DNA from: Micavibrio sp.
GTDB lineage: Bacteria > Pseudomonadota > Alphaproteobacteria > Micavibrionales > UBA2020
DNA length: 64,000 nt
NCBI GenBank assembly: GCA_028283745.1
Contig: JAPWJZ010000002.1
Coordinates: 1-64,000 of the forward strand
Direction: 5' to 3'
Shown here: in pieces, positions 59,261-64,000 of the stretch
How positions within the stretch are numbered: the stretch's first letter is position 1
Layout: each line of letters opens with the position of its first letter
Made by a program: the position numbers and the translations under genes
Notes under the pieces: generated by a model
What the model was told of the DNA's origin: nothing
The model's input: only the letters and a program-made list of their open reading frames with translations
Databases searched by the model: none

Positions 59261-59674
59261 TTAGTTGATGGAGGACAGGAGGGATGCTTTTTTCTGTTCC
59301 TGCCAGCGCGACAGCGGCACCAGCCCGTGGTCTTCGCCAAAACGCAGGTGCTGCATTTCAAGCCAGACCTTCAAATACGGGTTATCCGGCGCGGCATCGT
59401 AGCGGATGATTTCGGCAAGGCCCTGCATGCTGATTTCGGACAGGAAGGGCAGTTGCTCCAGCACGCAGTCGCGCACGCGTTCTTCGTTTTCAAAACTCGT
59501 TTCCAGCACGGCATCGCTTTCCAGCATAAAGGCGATAAGGCGCTGCGGGCCGACAGCCCCTTCGCGGGACAGGACAAGGCCGGTCACGACCGAAAGAATT
59601 GAATTGAGGTGGAATGTCTTGCTTTCCGAACGGCGCGGCGCGGGCGCGATGGCGGACTTCACTTTTTGCAGCAT
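59261..59674 (-). CDS. Small hypothetical protein
   Basis: A 137-residue soluble protein; the start at 59674 (MLQKVKSAIAPAPRRSESK) is supported by GGGGAGGG nine bases upstream. It is largely helical, with 'TFHLNSILSVVTGLVLSREGAVGPQRLIAFML' and 'RVRDCVLEQLPFLSEISMQGLAEIIRYDAAPDNPYLKVWLEMQHLRFGEDHGLVPLSRW'. No family recognised. Single gene ending at the shared terminator. Confidence 0.65.
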   Translation of the reverse strand: MLQKVKSAIAPAPRRSESKTFHLNSILSVVTGLVLSREGAVGPQRLIAFMLESDAVLETSFENEERVRDCVLEQLPFLSEISMQGLAEIIRYDAAPDNPYLKVWLEMQHLRFGEDHGLVPLSRWQEQKKASLLSSIN

Positions 59675-59883
59675 GCTGGTGCCCTCCCCTACAAAGGGTT
59701 TTCCTTGAAAGGGGTGTTTATTCACCCGCTTCAAATGTCTAAATAATATCCCATCGGCGTAATATTATGTCAACGCAACGACAGGGAATTCCGTGGCTGT
59801 ATACATCCAATTAGGGCTATTTATCAGCTTGTTAAGGCCCATGCAAAATATTTTTTGCACTGCACCAATAGAGATGAAAACCG

Positions 59884-60804
59884 TTACGGCGCAAGGCCCG
59901 GTTTTTTGGGCTGCGGCTTGTCGAGTCGGCGGCCTGCACGTTCTTCCACGGCGGTGGCAAGGTTAAAGCCCGGCGCAACCTGCCTGGCGAATTCCGCCCC
60001 CGCAGCCACCAGCAGGCGGCCCATGGAGCAATCAAAGTTGATGCCAGCGCTTGAAATAAAGCGGTCAAGCGGCGTCCAGCCAAAGCGGTCGCATTCGTTC
60101 ACCAGCGCAGGGCGGCGCTGCAGCATCCAGCTTGCGGCATCAAGCCGCGCCGGGTCTTCACGGTACGACGCGTTTTGCGCAATGGTATTGAACAGCGTTT
60201 CGCCGCGGGCATTTTTTTGGTACAGGAATTCGCAGCCGCCGGTGGATTTTTCCAGCGCATCCAGCATGGCGACAATTTCCCGTTCATTTGCCAGCAGCAT
60301 GAACAGCATGGGTTGCGGGTTGTTGTTGTAATAATCGCCCACGGGCGCGGCCAGCAGTTGCGGCAACGCTTCGGCCACATCACCCATGGTTTTGCCGCTA
60401 CGCAGCAGGAACGTGGCTAAATTCGGCGTTTCAATGGTGTTGCTATAGGTCGCGTGAAATGTTGACGGGTCCGTCGAGGCACCGCCGCTGCGGAAGCTGT
60501 GGCAGGGGCACGGCGCGTTCAGCGCGGCTTCCGGCGCATCGGCGAAGGCGGCCTGCAAAAACTTTTTCCATTCCGGCGCGCCCGCAAGCTGCGACAGCGG
60601 CGACATCAGCGGGTTTTCTTCCCATACCTTTGTGACATCCAGCCTGCCCGTGCGCACCAGGTCACGCACTTCATCAAAGCGCTGCCGGGGAATGATGCGG
60701 AAGGCAAGGTCTTGAAGCAGCGCCGCCGTGCTGCCTTCAATTGCGGGCAATGCGTTTGATTGTTGTGCCGCGTCATCAAAATCATCACGGAAAGCGGGCG
60801 GCAT
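59884..60804 (-). CDS. Divergent ankyrin-like protein
   Basis: A 306-residue protein; ATG at 60804 (MPPAFRDDF) follows AAGGT, and an upstream TTG at 60831 is less likely. Weak ankyrin-like helices are seen in 'RFDEVRDLVRTGRLDVTKVWEENPLMSPLSQLAG', 'NARGETLFNTIAQNASYREDPARLDAASWMLQRRPALVNECDRFGWTPLDRFISSAGINFDCSMGRLLVAAGAEFA'. A Cys/Ser-rich insertion ('NAPCPCHSFRSGG') is unusual. The tail is basic and Pro-rich (DKPQPKKPGLAP) without the shared motif. No signal peptide. Confidence 0.7.
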   Translation of the reverse strand: MPPAFRDDFDDAAQQSNALPAIEGSTAALLQDLAFRIIPRQRFDEVRDLVRTGRLDVTKVWEENPLMSPLSQLAGAPEWKKFLQAAFADAPEAALNAPCPCHSFRSGGASTDPSTFHATYSNTIETPNLATFLLRSGKTMGDVAEALPQLLAAPVGDYYNNNPQPMLFMLLANEREIVAMLDALEKSTGGCEFLYQKNARGETLFNTIAQNASYREDPARLDAASWMLQRRPALVNECDRFGWTPLDRFISSAGINFDCSMGRLLVAAGAEFARQVAPGFNLATAVEERAGRRLDKPQPKKPGLAP

Positions 60805-60938
60805 GGCGGATACCTTTTGGCGGGGAATCAATACGTGGAACGGTCGCGTACTATTGCAATTGAGGCTTTCGGTGTCAATGTTTATGGCAAGTGTCTGAAC
60901 AGTGTTATCACAATATTTATCAATGATTTAGAAAACAT

Positions 60939-60967
60939 TTGATATATCCATAATGCAATGATAATCT
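60939..60967 (+). promoter_or_regulatory. Sigma-70 promoter for a probably leaderless transcript
   Basis: TTGATA (60939-60944), 17-bp spacer, TAATCT (60962-60967). Only seven bases separate the -10 box from the ATG at 60975, so transcription should start at or next to the start codon. No ribosome site is present. Confidence 0.7.
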
Positions 60968-60974
60968 GGCCGCT

Positions 60975-61814
60975 ATGAAAATTACGCCCCATGACCCCAA
61001 GGCCTATGCCGTCATGAAAGCGCTGCGCTACGGCACAGCTGCCGAATTTGTCGACGCGCTGGCCGAAAAACCCAACCTTGATTGGGAAGACAGCGAGCAG
61101 CTGACGACGCTGCATTACGCTGCGCGCGAGGGGCGCGTGGAGGCCGTGCGCCTGCTGCTGGACGCCGGCGCAAACCCCCTGGTCAAGGACATTCACAACC
61201 GCACGCCCCTGTCGTTTGCGGCGGAGCGCGGCGACCTTGCGGTTGCCGAATTGCTGATCGCCGCAGGCGGCGCGAAGAACGATGATGATATTGCCCTGCA
61301 CCTTGCCTGCGAACAGCGGCAGGGCGAAATGGTAAAGCTGCTGCTGAAGGCGCATGTGGATGTAAACTTTTTGCCCCGCGCCGGCGAAACCGCGTTGATG
61401 CGCGCCGCCCGCAACGATGATACCGGCATTATGCGGAGCCTGCTGGATGCGGGCGCGAATATTGCCGCGCTTGATATGTTCAACAACACCGCCCTGCACC
61501 TTGCCGCGCACAAAGACGCCCGCAATGCCGCGCGCCTGCTGATGGGCCTTGGCGCGGATGTTAATGCGATGAATATTTACGGCGGCATTCCCGCCTATGT
61601 GGCGCGCGATCAAAGCCATGAACACATGGAATCGCTGATCGGCATGGCCGACAGCATCCGCCGGGATTTCCAGACCGCCGCGGAATCGGAAAAGCACCTT
61701 GTCCAGCGCCGCGAAAAACTGGTGCGTGAGGAAGAGCTGCGCGTGTTTGACAATGGCACCCCCCATGCCGTGGCTGTGCGCCGCGCCCCCATCCGCTTCC
61801 AGCCCAAGCATTAA
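60975..61814 (+). CDS. Ankyrin-repeat protein, probably leaderless mRNA
   Basis: A 279-residue soluble protein built almost wholly of ankyrin repeats (about six): 'DSEQLTTLHYAAREGRVEAVRLLLDAGANPLV', 'DIHNRTPLSFAAERGDLAVAELLIAAGGAK', 'DDIALHLACEQRQGEMVKLLLKAHVDVNFL', 'RAGETALMRAARNDDTGIMRSLLDAGANIAAL', 'DMFNNTALHLAAHKDARNAARLLMGLGADVNAM'. A charged helix follows and the tail ends R-A-P-I-R-F-Q-P-K-H, a variant of the shared motif. These are the most canonical repeats in the window. The start is fixed by the promoter position. Confidence 0.9.
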   Translation: MKITPHDPKAYAVMKALRYGTAAEFVDALAEKPNLDWEDSEQLTTLHYAAREGRVEAVRLLLDAGANPLVKDIHNRTPLSFAAERGDLAVAELLIAAGGAKNDDDIALHLACEQRQGEMVKLLLKAHVDVNFLPRAGETALMRAARNDDTGIMRSLLDAGANIAALDMFNNTALHLAAHKDARNAARLLMGLGADVNAMNIYGGIPAYVARDQSHEHMESLIGMADSIRRDFQTAAESEKHLVQRREKLVREEELRVFDNGTPHAVAVRRAPIRFQPKH

Positions 61815-61874
61815 CCTGCCCTTTTTGAAAACATGCGTTTTTAAGGCTGTTTTTGCACGTTTTTATTTAGCCTA

Positions 61875-61903
61875 TTGACTAATTATCTAAACGTTGATAG
61901 TAT
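61875..61903 (+). promoter_or_regulatory. Sigma-70 promoter overlapped by a long palindrome
   Basis: TTGACT (61875-61880), 17-bp spacer, TAGTAT (61898-61903). The predicted start of transcription, near 61910, is the centre of the palindrome at 61891-61932. Confidence 0.8.
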
Positions 61904-61932
61904 TTAGTTAGTTAACTAAATACTATCAACGT
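61891..61932. promoter_or_regulatory. Perfect 20-base inverted repeat (42-bp operator)
   Basis: Arms at 61891-61910 and 61913-61932 are exactly complementary, with only GT between. The left arm runs from ACGTTGATAG to TATTTAGTTA. It covers the -10 box and the whole leader, ending directly before the ribosome site GAAGGAGG. Because transcription should start at its centre, only one arm is transcribed, which favours a protein-binding operator over an RNA hairpin. Confidence 0.8.
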
Positions 61933-61945
61933 GAAGGAGGCCGCC

Positions 61946-62350
61946 ATGCTCGTCTATGTATATGCCGTTTATCTTGTCCTCAGCATTGCCATTACCGTCT
62001 GGGTCGGGCGCACGCTGCACAGCAACGGCCGCGTCTTTCTGGTGCAAAACTTCCAAGGCAACGAAGCGCTGGCAGATTCCATCAACCACCTGCTGCTGGT
62101 CGGTTTTTACCTCATCAACTTCGGCTTCATGAGCCTGACGTTAAAATACGGCGAAAAACCCGCCGACCTTGCGGGCAGCATCGAATTCCTGTCGACAAAA
62201 ATCGGCGCCATCATCATGGTCTTGGGTGTCATGCACTTTTTCAACATGCGGGCGCTTATCCGCTTTCGCCATGCAAAATTCTTCGACTCTGCACCCGCCG
62301 CGCCGAAACCCGCCGCCATGAAGCAGGAAGATCCTGCATGGACCGCTTAG
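61946..62350 (+). CDS. Small integral membrane protein under operator control
   Basis: A 134-residue protein; the start at 61946 follows AAGGAGG. Three hydrophobic helices are predicted: residues about 2-20 ('VYVYAVYLVLSIAITVWVG'), 48-66 ('HLLLVGFYLINFGFMSLTL') and 84-100 ('KIGAIIMVLGVMHFFNM'). Between them, 'NGRVFLVQNFQGNEALADSINHLL' is probably conserved. The C-terminal 30 residues are soluble and Ala/Pro-rich. No family name is certain. The strong promoter and 42-bp palindrome imply tight, inducible expression; no regulator gene is adjacent. Confidence 0.75.
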   Translation: MLVYVYAVYLVLSIAITVWVGRTLHSNGRVFLVQNFQGNEALADSINHLLLVGFYLINFGFMSLTLKYGEKPADLAGSIEFLSTKIGAIIMVLGVMHFFNMRALIRFRHAKFFDSAPAAPKPAAMKQEDPAWTA

Positions 62351-62366
62351 CCACAAAGCCTGAAAC

Positions 62367-62404
62367 GCAAGAAGCCGCTCAAATGTTTTTGAGCGGCTTC
62401 TTGC
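62367..62404. terminator. Long-stem terminator between convergent genes
   Basis: Perfect 17-base arms (62367-62383 and 62388-62404; GCAAGAAGCCGCTCAAA and its complement) with a four-base loop. The flanking T-run is weak (TTCTTGCTGTT). Confidence 0.8.
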
Positions 62405-62423
62405 TGTTACGCTAAAATTCCCG

Positions 62424-63869
62424 TCAGGGCGCCGGCGGTTTGTTGATGCCGCCTTTGTTCAGGCCGAAGCCGCCTGCCGTTTTGCCTTTATCCAGATCCA
62501 GCGTGCCTTTATCGAGGGTGCCCTTGCCAAGACCGTTGAAGCCGCCGGTCTGGCGCTTGCGCATCAGCTCGGGGTTCAGGGGCAGCTGTTTCTGGTACTG
62601 GCCGCCGGCCACAATAAGGCGCTGCACAACGGGGCTGTTGCGGTCGTTTTTTTCGGCAAGGCGGTCCAGCACGGTCCAGCCGCGGCTGTCGGTCAAGTCC
62701 GGGTCCGCGCCCATATCCAGCAGACGGTCGAGGACGGTGAGGTTTTTCTTTTCAATCGCAATATGCAGCGCCGACTGGCCGTTTTTATCGGCCACGTCGA
62801 GGTTGATTTTACGGCTGTGCAGGAATTCGATGAAGCCTTGCTTGTCCTGCAATACCGCATGGTGCAGCAGCGTGCGGCCGTTATCATCCTGCGCGCTGGG
62901 GTCTGCGCCCGCGTTGATCATGATGCGGGCGGCTGTGACGAATTTATCATCAATGTTATACGGCGGGCGGTCTGCACGGCGGGCAAGTTCGCCCAGCGCG
63001 GTGCGGCCATACATGTTTTCATCGTGCAGCAAGTCGGGCGCCTTGTTGATGATTTTCAGCATCATCGACACGTTCTGCGTGCGGGCCAGCGCATGCAGCA
63101 CGTTGTTGCCGGCGGAATCCTTGACACGCAGGTCGCTGTCATCAATCACGTTGTAAAACGTTTCCGACATTTCAAGGCGCGCCGCAAGGTGCAGCACGGT
63201 TTCGCCAAGCGGGTTGGTGGAGCCAAGATCCGCCTTATAAGCCAGCAGTTGCTGCAGCACCTTCGGGTATTTCGACAGGCGCTCTTCTTCCAGCATCATC
63301 ATGTAAGGCGATACGCCGTAGTCGTTCTTCTGGTTCGGGTCGGCGCCGTTTTTCAGCAATTGGGCGACCATGACCGGCTTATCAAGAAAGGTGTGCAGCG
63401 GCGTATTGCCGTTTTCATCTTTTTCGTTGATGCGCGCATGGCCCGCAACCAGCAGGTCGACAAGGTCGGGCTGCGCTGTCGAAACAACGTGCAACGCCGT
63501 CTTGCCGGTATCGTCTTTAATGTTCGCGTCAGCGCCCAGCTTCAGCAGGGCGCGCACGAAGGTTTCCTGGCTCTGCATGGCGGCGCGGTGCAGCGGCGTT
63601 TTGCCATCCGCATCCTGCAGGTTGACGTCTGCGCCTGCCTGCAGCAGGGCGACGGCAATATTGTGGCGGTCTTTTTCCAGCGCAAGGTGCAGCGGCGGAT
63701 ACATCAGGCTGCCGCGGAAGTTTACGTCGGCGCCCAGTTTAATCAGGCCCGTCACGGTTGAAAGGTCGTTATCCGCAATCGCTTTTTGCAGGCGCGTGTA
63801 GCCCGTATCCATGACCTTGTTGGGGTCGGATTTAAACATTTTGGCGACGGCGTTAAAAAAATTTTTCAA
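62424..63869 (-). CDS. Large ankyrin-repeat protein
   Basis: A 481-residue soluble protein with about twelve ankyrin repeats from residue 22 to 425, e.g. 'DADGKTPLHRAAMQSQETFVRALLKLGADANI', 'DDTGKTALHVVSTAQPDLVDLLVAGHARINEK', 'NPLGETVLHLAARLEMSETFYNVIDDSDLRVK', 'DKNGQSALHIAIEKKNLTVLDRLLDMGADPDL'. The C-terminus is a Gly/Lys/Leu-rich low-complexity tail ('GLGKGTLDKGTLDLDKGKTAGGFGLNKGG'), unlike the tail motif of the smaller ankyrin proteins. No signal peptide. It is the largest ankyrin protein here and monocistronic as far as can be seen; the 131 bp upstream to the window end hold no gene I can support. Confidence 0.9.
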   Translation of the reverse strand: MKNFFNAVAKMFKSDPNKVMDTGYTRLQKAIADNDLSTVTGLIKLGADVNFRGSLMYPPLHLALEKDRHNIAVALLQAGADVNLQDADGKTPLHRAAMQSQETFVRALLKLGADANIKDDTGKTALHVVSTAQPDLVDLLVAGHARINEKDENGNTPLHTFLDKPVMVAQLLKNGADPNQKNDYGVSPYMMMLEEERLSKYPKVLQQLLAYKADLGSTNPLGETVLHLAARLEMSETFYNVIDDSDLRVKDSAGNNVLHALARTQNVSMMLKIINKAPDLLHDENMYGRTALGELARRADRPPYNIDDKFVTAARIMINAGADPSAQDDNGRTLLHHAVLQDKQGFIEFLHSRKINLDVADKNGQSALHIAIEKKNLTVLDRLLDMGADPDLTDSRGWTVLDRLAEKNDRNSPVVQRLIVAGGQYQKQLPLNPELMRKRQTGGFNGLGKGTLDKGTLDLDKGKTAGGFGLNKGGINKPPAP

Positions 63870-64000
63870 GTCGTGATCCCCCGCAATCGGCGGCTGCGCT
63901 GGCGATGTCTTTGGAAATAATCTCTTACGGGAAGAAAAGTTAGCATGGTTAACATGACGAGTCCATGCACCATCGCAAGCTTGCGAAAAAAACTAACGTC

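Noticed and set aside
1..64000. CRISPR arrays, insertion sequences, rRNA and tRNA genes
   Set aside because: No regularly spaced identical repeats with spacers, no transposase motif with terminal repeats, and no rRNA or tRNA signatures were found on reading. A dedicated search could still find a diverged tRNA.

Overview
The window reads as a gene-dense, roughly 55-60% GC alphaproteobacterial chromosome segment. GapR, an alphaproteobacterial NadQ-type NAD regulator, a sigma-54 flagellar promoter and the general protein repertoire support this. The mix of flagellum, Dot/Icm-type secretion, many ankyrin proteins and secreted HExxH proteins recalls Micavibrio-like or host-/prey-associated Rhodospirillales relatives; that placement is inference. 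The first ~3.9 kb looks foreign: it is a fragment of a giant Pseudomonas-like repeat adhesin, cut in the middle of a domain where it abuts the 3' end of nadB. It is most simply an assembly chimera.

Layout: 1-3.9 kb adhesin fragment; 3.9-6.5 kb nadB and nadA (-) with three phased operator-like palindromes; 6.8-9.5 kb three translationally coupled ankyrin genes (+); 9.5-14.4 kb nadQ-like regulator, Sel1-repeat protein, gapR, L,D-transpeptidase and an unknown protein (-); 14.5-17.7 kb flgK-flgL behind a consensus sigma-54 promoter; 17.7-19.6 kb iscX and an RNase J-like protein (-).

19.8-31.8 kb is a 12-kb type IVB (Dot/Icm, IncI-like) secretion cluster, all on the minus strand. In transcription order it holds a DsbC-like disulfide protein, a VirB1-like lytic transglycosylase, dotD, dotC, dotB, icmT, a TcpQ/STN-like protein, and four tandem paralogues of an exported cysteine-containing family that I cannot name. 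The other core genes (dotA, L, O, G, H, I) are not here. Next to it are a second three-gene ankyrin operon (32.1-33.8 kb, -), a membrane-anchored ankyrin protein and a GNAT acetyltransferase.

36-64 kb is accessory in character. It holds an unusual Hsp100 ATPase with an unrecognised N-terminal domain, three predicted exported HExxH proteins, several hydrophobic-hairpin proteins with Ala/Pro-rich tails, further ankyrin proteins, a small phage-like S24 repressor/replication module, a duplicated small gene with one frameshifted copy, and housekeeping genes (HIT, OsmC, HAD).

The most interesting unifying signal is a short C-terminal motif, [LIVM]-[KRH]-[TP]-[VIL]-x-F, found near the end of seven ankyrin proteins (an eighth has a close variant) from four separate loci. 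Given the adjacent Dot/Icm genes, these could be a family of secreted effectors sharing a tail signal. This is a hypothesis, not shown by the sequence. No tRNA, rRNA, CRISPR array or insertion sequence was recognised.
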